Source: Serilophus lunatus
Taxonomy: Eukaryota > Chordata > Aves > Passeriformes > Eurylaimidae
DNA: 64,000 bases
NCBI GenBank assembly: GCA_013399895.1
Contig: VXBA01001020.1
Span: 62,001-126,000, forward strand
Direction: 5' to 3'
Part shown: one piece after another, positions 38,471 through 51,319 of the stretch
How the letters are laid out: the number at the start of each line of letters is the position of its first letter
Position numbering within the stretch: position 1 is the first letter of the stretch
The notes under the pieces: model-generated
What the model saw: only the letters and a program-made list of their open reading frames with translations
Databases searched by the model: none
Told to the model about the DNA's origin: nothing
Translations under genes and position numbers: made by a program

Positions 38471-40425
38471 TCTGCAATAGGATGGGAGAAGAGGGTCAGG
38501 GAGCAGGACTCTGCCTCACCACACTCTGTGTTACCCCCCAGTCCTTTCTTTGCCATCCTGAACAAGGTTCCCAGCAACATTTTGCTGTAGGACAGGTCAC
38601 ATTTGTCACCTGCCCATGGCCATTTCCCCTCTGCAGCAACCCTGTGTCAGGTGTGTTGGCCAGAGACACTCTGAGAAGCCTCTTGGCCACATGTGATGGC
38701 AGATTTATAAACCAGTGCCAGCACCCCCAGCTTACCAGAATATGCCCAGATCCCTCCTGCGGTTGATGTCTCTCTTAATTTGGCAAACAGAGCACACAGG
38801 GCACCACAGGGTGATACAGTAGTCAGAGCAAATGGACCCCTGTTAGGAAGAAATTGGTTAGGGACAGAGGCTTCCCAAAAGCCATATTGCAGCCAAGAAA
38901 ATGTTGATCACGTTCTAGGTCATGTGCCCTTTTTTTCTTGGATGGCTGCAGCATCCTGGTAGCAGACACTGAAGCGCAGGGCTGGTGAATCCCTGGCACA
39001 AAGGAAAGGAAGGAGGGAGTCATTTGTGCAGGCTGCAGATAGCTACTTATCCTTTGGCTTCCATGGTTCAGCCTGGGGAGAAAAATGCACACAGAAAGAG
39101 ACAATTTGGGGAAAGAGAACTTGGGTGCCCATGATTTGCACTTGAGACGGCACCACCCCACCTCCTGCAGGACGTACTGTCCACCTATGAGTGTAGAAGA
39201 CCCTTTCTGCAAGATTTATTATGGAGATTTTTCTGCCTGGAATAGGCATTTTTCCCAGAGACAATTAGATGCTTCCTCCTCTTGCATTCCAGAGAAGCTC
39301 TCCCCATGAGAAGATAAGTTGTTGCAGACATGTTTGAAGGCCTCCACAGTGGGGAAGCTGGGGATGATGAAAGCTCTGACAACAGGGGGCATGTTTTTCC
39401 CCAGGCTCGGTGTTTAACTGTGAAGTTTAACCTTCCTCAAGTTTTAGTGTTCTTGCTTTTGGAAATAAATTTTCATAAATCCTTCCACTGCCTGGCATTT
39501 TTTGGGGGTACCTGCATGTTATCTTTCTTCACACCACCCTTCTCCCAAATTTGATTACGGGTCCTTATCTGTGAAACTGACTTCATCTATTCTTTAATCT
39601 GCCCACAATTATCTCAGATCTTTCTCATCTTTCAAAATCAAAGGAGGAACCAGCAGCTGGGGCTCAGTGAGCCACTGTGGTCAGCAGCAGTTGAAGGCAG
39701 GACATGTGTGTCCAGTGAAGGGTGCTGGGAAGGAGCTGTGTCCAATTAATGTGTGTTGTTGGACACCAGCCCAGGGATCAGCTCAGCTGAAGGTGTCCCA
39801 ACCCCTGGCTTGTGCTCCAGCATCATGTGAGATACAAAAGGGAAAAAAAGGGTGAGCAGAAAGGACTGCTGCCCTGTGCTCATCCCATATGTGCAAGAGA
39901 AGGGACCTGGGAGCGCCTCATCTTTCAGCTCCACAGTGTGGTGAGGGGGCGGGCTAACCACTGACCGGGATGTTGTATCTGGTGCGGTAGAGGGTCCTCA
40001 TGGCCACGGTGCTCCCACACAGGCAGCACTCATTCATGTCCCCAGCCACTTGGCAGGAGAGGCAGGGGAAGCAGAACATTCCACAGCAACCTGGCAGGGG
40101 AAGAAACACAGCAGCAGGTGAGGATCTGCCTGCTCACCCAGAACCACCGGCATCAGTGCAGCAACTGGGGGAACCAGGCTACATGGCTGTAGCAGTTGCA
40201 CCACCAAGCCGAGCAGCAGGGGCAGGAAAAGTGCCCCGAGAGGGAGGGAGGGTGTGTGACTGACTGCAGCATGTCACTGCTGACAGGTGAGAGAGGGGAC
40301 CTGCCACAGCACTCACAGACGCCACAGTCGGAGCAGCAATCCATCAGCCCTGTCTGCCAAATGCATCTCGACGCAGAGGGCATGGCCAGCTGAGGTTGGA
40401 TGGTCACGACGGTTTGAGCGGCCAT
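38471..40425 (-). CDS. PLAC8: PLAC8-like cysteine-rich protein, copy B
   Basis: Second PLAC8 family gene. Coding exons on the minus strand: 40317-40425, 39966-40090, 38736-38839, and one base at 38471, giving 112 residues plus stop. The two internal exons (125 and 104 bases) equal those of copy A, and the stop codon is again split TG/A across the last intron. Visible sequence: WQTGLMDCCSDCGVC at the end of exon one, CLSCQVAGDMNECCLCG and AMRTLYRTRYNIP in exon two, CPVCSVCQIKRDINRRR in exon three. Compared with copy A it has WCPVC where copy A has WCCPVC, and has gained cysteines just before (SICSDYC). The first coding exon starts at an acceptor at 40439. No frameshift or stop, so both copies look functional. 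Calling it PLAC8 rather than a PLAC8-like paralogue is a family-level call. Confidence 0.93.
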
Positions 40426-41029
40426 TCCTAGATGCTCTTCTGAAAGAGACAGGTGGGGAACAGCAAACAGGATAGTTAGTGAAAAAACTGGCGTTGGTCT
40501 GAACCTCCAACCAAGCTGGGGGCCATCACCCTTCAGCATGTGGCCTTTTGTCCAGCTGCCTTGCTGCCGCTGGAGGTCATAAAGCATAATCCTATCTTAC
40601 CTGCATTTGTGTCTTTTCAATGCTTTTGCATTTTATACAGCCTTCAAGATAGCATCAGGCCATTGGCATTGCCCACTCCATCTCAGAAAGACTTTGGTAG
40701 TGCTTAGACACAGCTCACTGATTTCCCTTGTGCTGAGCTGGGCTGGGCACTGAACCCAGGCTAAAGGGAACAACTTGAGCATTGGCGTATTTTACACAAA
40801 AAGGCTTTGGGTGGGTACAAGGCATGAGGCAAACACATATGGTCTCATTTCCTCATAGCAAAGCCAGGCTTCACACAAGGAAAATACAATAGAAAACTCG
40901 TATCTCCAGTTTCTTTTCATAGAGAGCCAGAGAGGCAGAAACTCAATGCTACGTCCCAAATCTGACGCACTCTCCTTGCCTTCTTGTGGTTAAGCAAGCA
41001 AACCTTGAAAACCAGTAAGCCTCAGGTCT

Positions 41030-41095
41030 AAAAAAATAATAACAATGATAATTATAATAATTATGATGATATAATAATAACAACTCTCTCTGCTT
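41030..41095. repeat. AT-rich ataat simple repeat
   Basis: Imperfect ataataacaatgataattat-type microsatellite. Confidence 0.75.
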
Positions 41096-42140
41096 CTAGT
41101 TTCCTAACAAAAAAGCACAAAACATTCAATGCAAATTTTGCCTTGGAGCTAGGTCCTTCGAGATAAGATAAACTGCCTGCTTACATTTGTTAGGACTTTT
41201 TTTTTTCTTTTTGTCTACAAATTGGGTTGATTTGTTTTATTTCTTAAAAACAGCAGCTTGGCAAAGGCAGAATCACAGTGCTGGGTGCTAACGCTCTTCC
41301 CCGCGCAGCTGTTGAGCTCAAAAGCCAGAACAGAAACTGAAACGAAGTCGGAGATGCTGGGGAAGGGGGTGCACCTTTCTCCTCCCGCCCTTTGGAGTAA
41401 AGCATGCTTCTCCAGAAATCCTACTCCTGGCTTCCCCTGGCAGCACACACCAGCCTGCAAGCCCGGGGTGAATCACAGAATATACCGATTTAGAAGGGAA
41501 TGCAGCAGTAGGCAGTACCAGGTGTGCGTCCAGAGGGAACTCCTGAGCGTGCGATGCCTTCCAGCGCTTCCCTCTGCCGGCCCACAGTAGTGCTTCACAC
41601 GTGCGGTGACTACATTTTTACAAATGCATACGAGTGTACGAGTTCTGTGTGCGAGTATCATTCACACGTTTTCTCCTCTCCTGTCTGCAAACGTGCAAAC
41701 AGCTCTCCTGGTTGCAAAAATGAGGAGATTGCAGCATGAAGCTGCTCTTGCCACCAATACCACCTATACCATCAATATCCCTCATTTGAAGGGACAGCAG
41801 AAAGCGAGATCAGGCAGCAGCCTCTAAAAGCGACCAATATCCAAGCTTGTGGCAGGACAGCCCAGCCCAAACAGAGTAAAGTGCCAGTCAGACTCTTTTA
41901 ACACAGTTACAGAGTTCTGTTAGCAGAAGAAAGCAGCAGAGAAAAGGTAACTTGTCCACAGTCAGCTTTTGTGCACAGCTTTTTAAAAGCTTCCCCCTTT
42001 CCCCAAGTAGAATTTCCCAGGTAGTTTGCTTTAAATTATGTCCTAAACAAGGGGGGAAAAAAATCCCAGCTCTAGCACTGTTATCCCACTCTTCCCAGGA
42101 TAAAAAGTTATTAATATTTCCATGCTTTCGGAGAACTAAC

Positions 42141-42260
42141 CTTCTGGTGAGCAGCCTGTGCCAGTATAGGCTTCCTCGCTGGCCAGTGACCTGCACAGAG
42201 GCTCTCGACAAGATGAAACTAAACTCTCAGTCTTCCCAGTTCTTATTGGCCAGCAATAAA
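42141..42260 (-). promoter_or_regulatory. Candidate promoter and 5' untranslated exon of PLAC8 copy B
   Basis: On the minus strand a CCAAT box (42245-42249, ggccaataag) is followed about 100 bases later by a fair donor, CAGAAG/GTTAGT, with the exon ending at 42141. Copy B needs an upstream untranslated exon because its first coding exon begins with an acceptor at 40439. Position and orientation fit, but nothing else supports it. Confidence 0.25.
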
Positions 42261-44395
42261 CAAGTATAATGGGTGGGAGGTAACTTGAAGGGGGTGGTGA
42301 GGAGCTGTGCCCCGTCGCTAGGACTACAGATTTAACACACGGGAAGAGCACTCTTTAGTCTTCTTTTCCCCAGACTTAAATATTAAATTTAAAAAAATAA
42401 ATCAAGGTTGTATGCTTATTGCCAATTGTTTATTCCCTTAACTCTGCTTCCATGCAAAGTTGCTCTGAATGATGTGCATTCACTGGGACATTTTCCCAAT
42501 ATTTTCCCCCAAAGAAAAATCATACTTCTCATATCTCAGACCAGACTAAATGCAGAGCATCAGAGTGCTTCGGTCTGAGTTCTTCCTTTTTCTTATGGAG
42601 AAAGCTTTGGACAAAAGGGTTTGTGCAGACCTGCTTGCTTTCACAGCCAGGCTGGGCAATGGCGGGTGGGCAGTGTGACAACAAAAGGGGCAGTCTCAGG
42701 GGCTCCGGGTGACCAAAACCCCTCTGTGGAGCTCAGAACAGCCTCTCACTCAAAGCCAGCAGCAGCTAAGCCCATCTGCACCTAGGGGTGGCTTCCTGCA
42801 GGTCAGCACCCAGTGCCATGACCCTACCACGGGGGAAAGCAACAGCCCCAGCCTTAGCCATCCTATCATCCCAGATAAGGAAGCAGCTGGGAGTGATGGG
42901 AAGTTTTGCTTTTCATCCTCTCCTCCATCTGGACTGTGCTCCTACTTAGGGGATGCTTCTAGATTTTCATTTCTGACTTGGTAAATAGACCCCATGTGGA
43001 GGCTTTCTATAAAAATTAGGCTGATTCCCTAAGTGCTTGTCACAACCCATGTAGCCCAGCCACTGTAAAATTAACTCAGTACTTACCATACACATCAATT
43101 TCCCTCTGCGAAATACTAATATTTAGGGTTTCTTCACTAACATGCCAAAAATATTTAACCAGTCATGTCCTGTGCAAGTCACTGACAGTTTTGGATGCAC
43201 TTCCACATTTTATAGAGAATCTGTGGCGCCAGGACAGCATTTTTTGTTTGCCAGCAGAATGCACAGAGTGTGGGGAGACTCCAGAGTGGGTCTGAGCAAT
43301 TGCTTGCTCAGGAGTAAGGCAAATTCAGTGCATGTTCTCACAGGAAGTGCTGAGAGTGCATTCCCCTTCTCTCTCGCCCTTGACAAGAACAGGGAAAGGC
43401 AAAATTCAGTTAAATTACAGTTTAGCAGCTTTGTCAACAGGCTGGGATTTATGGTGCTTTAAACGAGGCCTTTTGACAAAAGTGCTGCAAAGATAACAGT
43501 GAGCCGTGCCCTGCAATGCTTCCCTTGGCTTTCAACAGATCCAAAGTTTTACTGTGGCTGTACCTGCTTTATGATGGTGCTGTCTGGCCACCCCCTGGTT
43601 CGGTCATACATGGTTGGGTTTTTTCCAAAAACATTGCAAGAGGCTGTGGGAATTAAGGTCTGCCAAAAGTTGCAGATCCTAGAAAAGTAGTTCCTAGAAG
43701 ACGGGATACCTGGCATCCCATTGCTGGCTAGACTATGCTTATGCAAATATTGCTGGCCTAGGAGAGGGGGGAATGGGAAGCTTACACGCAGTCAATATGG
43801 GAGATAACACATTTTAAAAACTCTCACTCATCACCAACATTTTAAGGATTTTAACAGCCTGTCCTCCATTCAGAATTGAGGTGACACTGACTGTCTGAGC
43901 AATTAGGTCCTGAATATGCTTTTGTTCTTCAGAAAAGCCACTCACTCCTACACTCCTTGGTGTTTGTGTATCTGGCCTTTGCCACACTAAAAACCCCATC
44001 ATAAACACCCACCTCAGCTCATTTCCTTCACCTGACATTTTAAGTCAGATAAAAAAAACCTGCAAAACATATCAGCAGTGAAATCAAAACACGAATCCCT
44101 AAAACTCATGGAGAGAACATCACCCCTGCCCAGTGCCATTTCCATTGCCTCCGTTGCAGCTGCTGTGGTTTCTGGCCAGAGCTCACCACAAGCCCGACCA
44201 GGGCTCTGCCGGTGGCTGGTGGCTCCAATCCCCTTCGTGTGTGGCTTCTCCAGGTTCGTGAAGTGGCACTGTGAGAAGACTGATGGTTGGCTGCAAAGCA
44301 CGTATCTCCTAGCCACAGCAAGACAGCAGAGAGCAGAGCATCTCAATAACTAGGGAAAAAGGGAATGTGCTAACATAACCAACTCTGTAATGCTT
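42261..44395. other. Intergenic, nothing recognised
   Basis: Only short chance frames on both strands. No gene, RNA or clear repeat seen. Confidence 0.35.
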
Positions 44396-44439
44396 TTTTC
44401 CAGGTGGTAAGAAGAGGCTCTCCAGAGAGATCTTATGGC

Positions 44440-44758
44440 ATCTTCCAGTACCTAAAGGGGGCTACAAGGGAGCTGGACTTTTAACAAGGGTGGGTATTGA
44501 TAGGACAAAGGGGAATGGCCTTAAATTGGCAGAGGGTAAGTTTAGATTAGGAAGAAATTCTCTACTTGGAGGGTGGTGAGGCACTGGTACAAACTGACCG
44601 GAGAAGTTGTGGATGTCCCATCCCTGGAAGTGTTCAAGGCCAAATTAGGCAGGGCTTGGAGCAACTTGGTCTAGTGGGAAGCACCCCTGTCCACAGCACG
44701 GGGTTTGGAATTAGATGATCTTCAAGGTTCCTTCCAACCCCAACCATTCTATGATTAC
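44440..44758 (+). mobile_element. CR1 LINE 3' fragment
   Basis: Runs from 'tacctaaagggggctacaag' through 'agaagttgtggatgtcccat' to 'ggttccttccaaccccaacc' and an 'attctatgatt' tail, the classic CR1 3' UTR. 5'-truncated. Confidence 0.92.
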
Positions 44759-47519
44759 TTACAAGCAGACAATGGAAAAATTCAGCTGAAATTAAGATTC
44801 ACCAATTTAACATGTATTACAGTAAATGCAATATTCATGAAGATTCAGGAGCAGGTGAAAAAATGTTGTTTTGAACACTTTTTTGCTGTCTCTGCAAAGA
44901 GTAAAGTGTGGATTACGCAGTCTATCATTATATTTTAGAGCAGTTGCAACCAAAAACTTGTTTATTCCATTTTAGGCCACTCACATCTGAATGTTCACTC
45001 CTGTTCTCTGTATGATTTGATAAAAACTCCATCACACAACTCAAAACACTACCACAAATAAGCAAAGCCACCTTCCCCAGCACATTGCCTTGTGCTCCCA
45101 GTTACACAAACCCTGCCATCTCGAGTGGTGAGAAGTGGGTTCATTCACAGAGGGTCTGTGTAAGCCCGCTGGTGTGCAGGCTGGGGGGGCTGCCTGGCAG
45201 AGGAGGGTGCCTGGGGGCCTCTCTCCAAAACTCTGGTCTCACCAGCCCTTTTCAGAGGCAGAGGAACAACCTCAGGGTTTCATTTCAGACATGGAGAAGG
45301 ACTTCTGAATATGAAACTTTGCTTTTTTCCAGATGTCTTGGCTGATGCAATTGAAGAGCACATCTTCTCCAAACCTTGCTTCCTTCCCACAACTCAGAAT
45401 AGCTCAGATAAAAGGAAAATTCCTGCAGCTCACAAAAGACATAGGAGAAAGGGGTTGAGCAAGTGCTAGGGGAAATTTTCACAGCCATTAGAAATATGGC
45501 TAAGAGTCAGGTGCACATGTCACCAGAACTGAAGCCATTGCAGTTGGTACAAGGAGAGAGCTGCTCCCTGCCCGTCTGCACATCCCTTGTCCCTCCCACA
45601 CCAGGGACATCATACACAGCGGAGTGGGTCTGCTTGGCTGGCTGGTCAGACAGAAAATGGTGCTGGGGCTATGGCTGTGAGGGTGCAGTGCCATCTGGGC
45701 AAGGTGCCTGAACCCCTTGTGCTGCAGGCACACAAACATGAGGTCCAGCACACAGTGTAGAGCCCACAGCTAGGGCTGAGGGCATCACCTGCTTTGCAGC
45801 AGCTCACGGACACAGCATGTCAGACCTAAAAAAAAGGAGAAGTGGTTTCAAATCCCTCCACAATCACATGTGGGCTTGGGCAGTGGTTTGTCACAAAGAA
45901 ATTTCATGCAGCCTGGCTGAGCTTCTGCTTCCTGTGCTCATGGCCTCGTTGCACTTTCAATGGTGCCACTTTTTCTCCAGGTGACTCAGACTTACAGGAT
46001 AATACCCTCTGGGAATCAAGCTTTATCTCAGGAGCTCACAAGGTAAAAACCAACTAAGGTTAAAATCAACAATTTAATCAACCTCCTTGTAACAAAACAG
46101 ATGAGTTCAACTCATTAATTTTGTAGTCTGCTGTTTCATTAACTCCCTAACTCTGAAATTCACTGACTTGCACCTGCACTCAAGCAGAAGAGCTACCAGA
46201 GGATGCAAGTGCAGATGCTTCTGTCCCCATCCTCATCACCAGACGGTGGTGGAAAAAAGAACCTCCCCTTCTCTTGGGCCAGCTCTGGAGGCTTTCTGGG
46301 ATAAGCTGACCTGTGGCTGCCTTCCACCTCGGATATGTGCTCTGTGCCATTTCTGTAGCAGTTTTATCCCAAGCTGCTAGCTCTGCCACCACCCTCCAGG
46401 GGATGGTGGACCTTACCTTCTCCTGTCCCTTCTGTCCAGCACACATGGTGTCCTTGCTTTAACCCAACAGTGCTGCTCCCAGCATACATGAAGAGCACTT
46501 GAGCAGGAGCTGAGTGAACACCACACGATGCATCATGAAGTTAATCCAACATTTTGGCAGAAGGACATCCAACGCGCTTTGCAACAGCATTTGACACAGG
46601 AAAAGTATTTTTTAGATGTATTGATGTTACTCAGCAGAATAATTTGTACCGTTGATTAAAAAGGGCCTTTACTACTTAAAGATGCTTTTTAAGGCAGATG
46701 GGAGAAGGTATTAAGAGAGTTGAACTGGGAGAGATGGTGTCCATGAGAAGCTGTATGGCTCCACACCTGCTGTGTGTACATGACCACAAGTCCTCTTCCC
46801 AAGAAAAGCTTTGCTTTTCCGTGGCAGTCTCGTGACCCAATGTGCTCAGCCTGATGGCAGGGTAGATCATAGCCCCTGATGGTAGCTCCCCATGTGTTTA
46901 ACCTCCATTTTCCTGACTTACCTTGGCATAGATAAATCAGCACTGAGCAGCTCAAACTCTTGAAGGCAACTTTTTGCCCTCACTGCCCTTGCCACTGATT
47001 TCTCAAGCAAAGCCTGAAGACAGCAGACACAACAGTCACCGCCTTTGCACCTCCAGAGCAGATCTTTTCCCTGTATGCAAGTCCCAAGATCTCAGAGGAG
47101 CCCTGGCAGCACAGCAACTCACAGCTGGCCTGAGAGATCAAGGAAGGAGTGAGAGGACACTTGTCCCCATCCTACCCAGCATATGAGGAAAAATTGGCTC
47201 CTGGTCCCCGATTGGTGCTGGCAGTGGCCCAGCAATGGAGAGCACATTCACCAAAAACCCAACAAGGGAGGAAACTGCAGGTGCCAGAGCCTTGCTTAGT
47301 ATTGAGCAACCAGGTCTTTTATCTCCTGTCACCTGGGAGAGCACTGCAACACCAGACCTTCAGCCTGTACTTTACTTAGCCAAGAAGCAACCCCAGCCCC
47401 TTCAGCTCCAAGGACAACCTGTGCTTATATAGCCTTGGCTTTCTGCCCTAGGTTTTCCTCCTAAGGAGGAAGGAGACAGGAAACCCCCAGACCTTTATCT
47501 GACAGATGCAGTCAGCACA
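44759..47519. other. Intergenic, nothing recognised
   Basis: No gene or repeat that I can support. Short overlapping frames only. Confidence 0.35.
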
Positions 47520-47554
47520 NNNNNNNNNNNNNNNNNNNNNNNNNNNNNNNNNNN

Positions 47555-47585
<31 letters not shown>
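47520..47585. other. Assembly gap followed by a run of 31 G
   Basis: 35 unknown bases (47520-47554), directly followed by an unbroken poly-G tract (47555-47585). The G run next to the gap may be a sequencing artefact rather than real sequence. Confidence 0.95.
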
Positions 47586-47586
<1 letters not shown>

Positions 47587-47959
47587 AAGGATCATGTCAA
47601 CTCTAAGCAAATAAATTCAAGGTCTCTTCCAACAAATGCTTAAGCACAACAGTAATGCATATTATGGTGTATACAAAGTCTGTGCTTTCCTCCATTTTTC
47701 TCTCAAGTACTTTTATTTCCAGTTATATATATGCCCTGAAAAAGCATTTGGGAGAAAATAAGCTCTGATGAAGCTGGAATATCTGTTTGACAAATATTTG
47801 GTCTTGTTGCAGCATGAGAAGCAACACAAAATGAACACAGGTTTTTTTCTGTTAAGCAGTCACTGAACAGTGCTGAAGTTTCCCCTCGAAACAGTGATGC
47901 TATATGTGTGCTGCTGCTTGCAGGGTTAACCTGGAGGTAAATTTATTTCCCTTCAATAC

Positions 47960-48345
47960 AGAATCATAGCAGCATTAAGGTTGGAAAAGACCTCTAAGAT
48001 CATTGAATCCAACAGCTATCCCAGCACTGCCATGTTCACCACTAAACGGTGTCTCCACGTGCCACATCCTCACACCTTTTGAATGCTTCCAGGGAAGATG
48101 ACTCCACCACTTCCCTGAGCAGCCTGCTTCAATTCCTAACCACTATTTCAGCAAAGGAATTTATCCTAATATCAAATCTAAACCACCCCTGGTGTAACTT
48201 GAGGCTGTTTCTTCCTCTGTCACTTGTTACCTGGGAGATGAGACCAACTCCCACCTGGCTACAACCTCCTTTCAGGGACTTGTAGAGAGCCCTGAGCCAA
48301 ATGCTATGAATGCTTTGATGCCAGTCTAGGAAAAAAAACAAGGTC
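47960..48345 (-). mobile_element. CR1 LINE 3' fragment, reversed
   Basis: Begins with the reversed tail 'cagaatcatagcagcattaa' and 'ggttggaaaagacctctaag', then 'ccaacagctatcccagcact'. It runs on through reversed CR1 3' UTR ('ctgttacctgggagatgaga' type). Truncated. Confidence 0.88.
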
Positions 48346-49274
48346 CTGTGGAATGGGCATGCCACTACTTCCCCCCACAGCCCTCACATTGTTACAGCCT
48401 TGGTTCTGTTCTTTATGCAGTTGAAGAAACTTACATTAGGTATTTGTCCTTGTTATTCTCCCCGAGGTTCTGCAATTTGGAGGAAATGTGTTCTGCTGGT
48501 GTAAACATGAAGGAGTAGGTTTTGGTTTTCATTAGGATGTGGATTTACACTCCCTCTTCCAGAAATTACAGCTGTATTTTCAGAAGTTTTGAACTTGGTC
48601 ATGAACACTGTTTTATGTTTTTGGTTTTGTTTTGGTTTAATTATACTAGGCATCTTTCTGCTTTGTTCAGACAAAATCACATGTGTACAGCTGCCTGGAA
48701 GTGGTGTTTGTTTAACAACTACCATCCAGGAAAACAGAAGTGCTGTAAAACCAATGAAATTTGCAATTTTCTTTGTAATTCTGGTACTGCATGTAGCAGA
48801 ATGTGTTAAAATTTGCTCTGGCCTTTTGCCTCTGTCACAAACTAAAGGGAGCCATTCCAGGAAACTCACCTCTCCGGGACACCAGGAGCCAGTACCTAAA
48901 CTTCATGTTATCCACAGCCAGTTTACATCCACATTTTTTCTTGTCAGCTTTGTTTTGAAGCTTAAACAGAACTTCTCTGCTGGCATTTGCACTGTGAAGC
49001 ATTTAAAAATAAACTAATGGGCTTTTCCCAGATTTTGCCAAAGGAAGTAATAAAGAAGCACCCACCAAATACATTCCCTACATTCTGTTTACCACACCAG
49101 TTCCTCATCACAGCAGTTGTGCTTTCAGTATCTTCTGCGAGTACCAGCAAACCACAGCACTGTGCTGGTACAGGGGATGTGGTACCTTAACTTCAGCTGG
49201 CTTTTTAGTGACCCACAGGATGTTCGGATCTTTCCACACACTGACACACCCTTCTGACTTAGTCGAGCCTGCTT
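48346..49274. other. Intergenic, nothing recognised
   Basis: AT-rich sequence with frames of up to 142 codons on opposite strands. No family features seen. Confidence 0.35.
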
Positions 49275-49600
49275 TTTATTAAAAATGAAAAAGTTTCTGA
49301 ACAATTCTGTGATAAAGTTGCATTTTGTAAAGGGATGAATTAGATGCATCCAATTTCACGTTGAACTCTGTTCATAAACCATTTACTAGTAATTAAAAAG
49401 TCTTCTGACATAGTTAAGATCATAGGATAGTTCTGACATAGTAAGGATCAATTTCTTAGTACTATTAGCAGAGAGAAGTTGTGGTAAAAGTTATTCATCC
49501 ATTTTTAACACGTTGGAGTGTCTTTAAGTAGCCCAGATTTGGGAAGAGCTCACATTTTGTAGTGCCTGTGAACCAACTGGTGTCCTTTGTCCGCTGACAG
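49275..49600 (+). repeat. Left arm of a large inverted repeat
   Basis: Matches the reverse complement of 50783-51085. Shared blocks include gtaattaaaaagtcttctga (arm differs slightly), gtggtaaaagttattcatcc plus atttttaaca, and gatttgggaagagctcacat plus tttgtagt. Overall similarity looks like roughly four bases in five, so the copies are old. Origin unknown. Confidence 0.85.
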
Positions 49601-50782
49601 ATCATGTAACCAGCAGCTGGCAACATGCCTGACCTGCTGCCCTGGTGGTCCCTGTGGCCAAACTCCTGCCAGCCAGGCTGGCTGGCCCATGCACACCACA
49701 GCTCTGGAGCTAAGGGCCTGCAGCACACACTTTGGAGTAGAGAGATGGAAAAATCTGACCCCCTTTCGTTAACAACACATTTACCAAGAAACACACAAAT
49801 AGCAGAATCCAGGCACTGTCTGCCTTGGCTGACCCTATGGAGACTCCCTCCCCCATCAAAGGTGAGAGTGAAAGCTTCCATGTGCCACTGTGCTAAGTGG
49901 GCTCCTAAGGCAAAGATCCAGCCCCACCATGCAGGGCTTCTGATGCCTTGGCAACCCCTCCCTGTATCCCTACACAAACTAGCACTCTACTTCTGTAGGG
50001 CCAATCCTGGACAAAAAGCTGGTGCTGCTTTAAGACACCCTCCTACAAAGTACAAAGGAAGCACACACAGGCAGAAGTTGGTGCTGGTTACAGAATTTTC
50101 TGATTCACTGAGCAAGTGGAAGTGTTTCAGTTTGCCTTTGCCAAGCACATTTGACCTTCCTGCTGCCTGCAAAAGCATTTGTTATTGCAACATCCCGTGA
50201 AGGAACATTTGGAAAAGGAAGTGAAAAAGAAAGGCAAGGTTTGACAGTGGAGGAGAAGCTTTCAGAGGGCGCTATTTATGCAAAAGCACACTAGATAATA
50301 ACAAAGCTGATGCTTAGAGACAGGTGTATTTGAGAACTTTTTACGTAGGCTTAGACTTATCTGTCTTGTGAAGATTAGGACTAGAATAGCTTGGGAATGA
50401 GAGGAGAAGATGCACATATACCTGCCAGCAGATATAAACAGGGCTTTACTCAAGAAGTAGATCAGCCTTTGTCTCTAGCACTTAAAAAATTACTCCTTCC
50501 TTCCGTGTATTAATCATAAAACATTCACACAAGTAACACCCTCACTATTATAGTCTGGAACCTCAGCTTTTCTCAGTTTTTCAGGCAATGAACCTAAAGT
50601 ACAGCTATGGCCTATCATTTTAAAATGCATTTTGAGATGAAGTTGGAAAACTCTCACAGAAAACATGAAATGATTCTCAAATTTGGGACATTAGGGCTGG
50701 TTTAAAACTTTGATTTTTACCCTATTTAGCTACACCTTCTACTTTGTCGCATTACAAGACAAACACTTGCTTCTGACAAGTT
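49601..50782. other. Spacer between inverted-repeat arms
   Basis: About 1.2 kb with no recognised gene. A 191-codon plus-strand frame (49625-50200) and a 160-codon minus-strand frame (49495-49977) overlap each other and lack known domains. Confidence 0.35.
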
Positions 50783-51085
50783 CTCAATCAGACAAATGAC
50801 ACCAGTTGGTTCAAAGGTACTACAAAATGTGAGCTCTTCCCAAATCTGAGCTACTTAAAACATGTCAATATGTTAAAAATGGATGAATAACTTTTACCAC
50901 AAACTCTCTAAGGTAATACTACTAGTCTTAAGAAAATGATCCATACTAACTACATCACAAGACTTTTTAATTACTAGCAAATGGCTTACAAAGTTCAACA
51001 CGAAGTTGGATGCATCCAGTTCTCCCTCTACAAATGCAACTTGGTCACATGATTTTCTGAAATCAGTATTTTTAATTTTTAAACT
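50783..51085 (-). repeat. Right arm of the large inverted repeat
   Basis: Reverse-complement partner of 49275-49600. On the minus strand it holds a 67-codon open frame (50894-51097) that the left arm does not keep open. I do not recognise it. Confidence 0.85.
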
Positions 51086-51319
51086 ACTTTTCTTCAATTT
51101 AATATTTCCTCTACCCCAAAATTATAAACCCTATTAAAGAAAAGTTTCTGTTTAAGGACCAAGGAGACCTAAAAGCAGTTATACTTCCTACCATTTTCAC
51201 ATATTTCTATCTTACATGCAGTCAGGCTGAAAAATCTACTCTTTCTGTTTTGCTCAAAGTGTATTTGACATCACTGGTTGAAAGAGTAAAAGACAAAGCA
51301 ACTTTATAGGCTGTACATT

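Noticed and set aside
48453..49017. Overlapping frames of 138 and 142 codons on opposite strands
   Set aside because: No recognised family, no splice context, and they overlap each other. Judged chance.
49495..50200. Possible further PLAC8 or HPSE exons between the second PLAC8 gene and COQ2
   Set aside because: I looked for the cysteine motifs and for heparanase-like sequence in this interval and found none.
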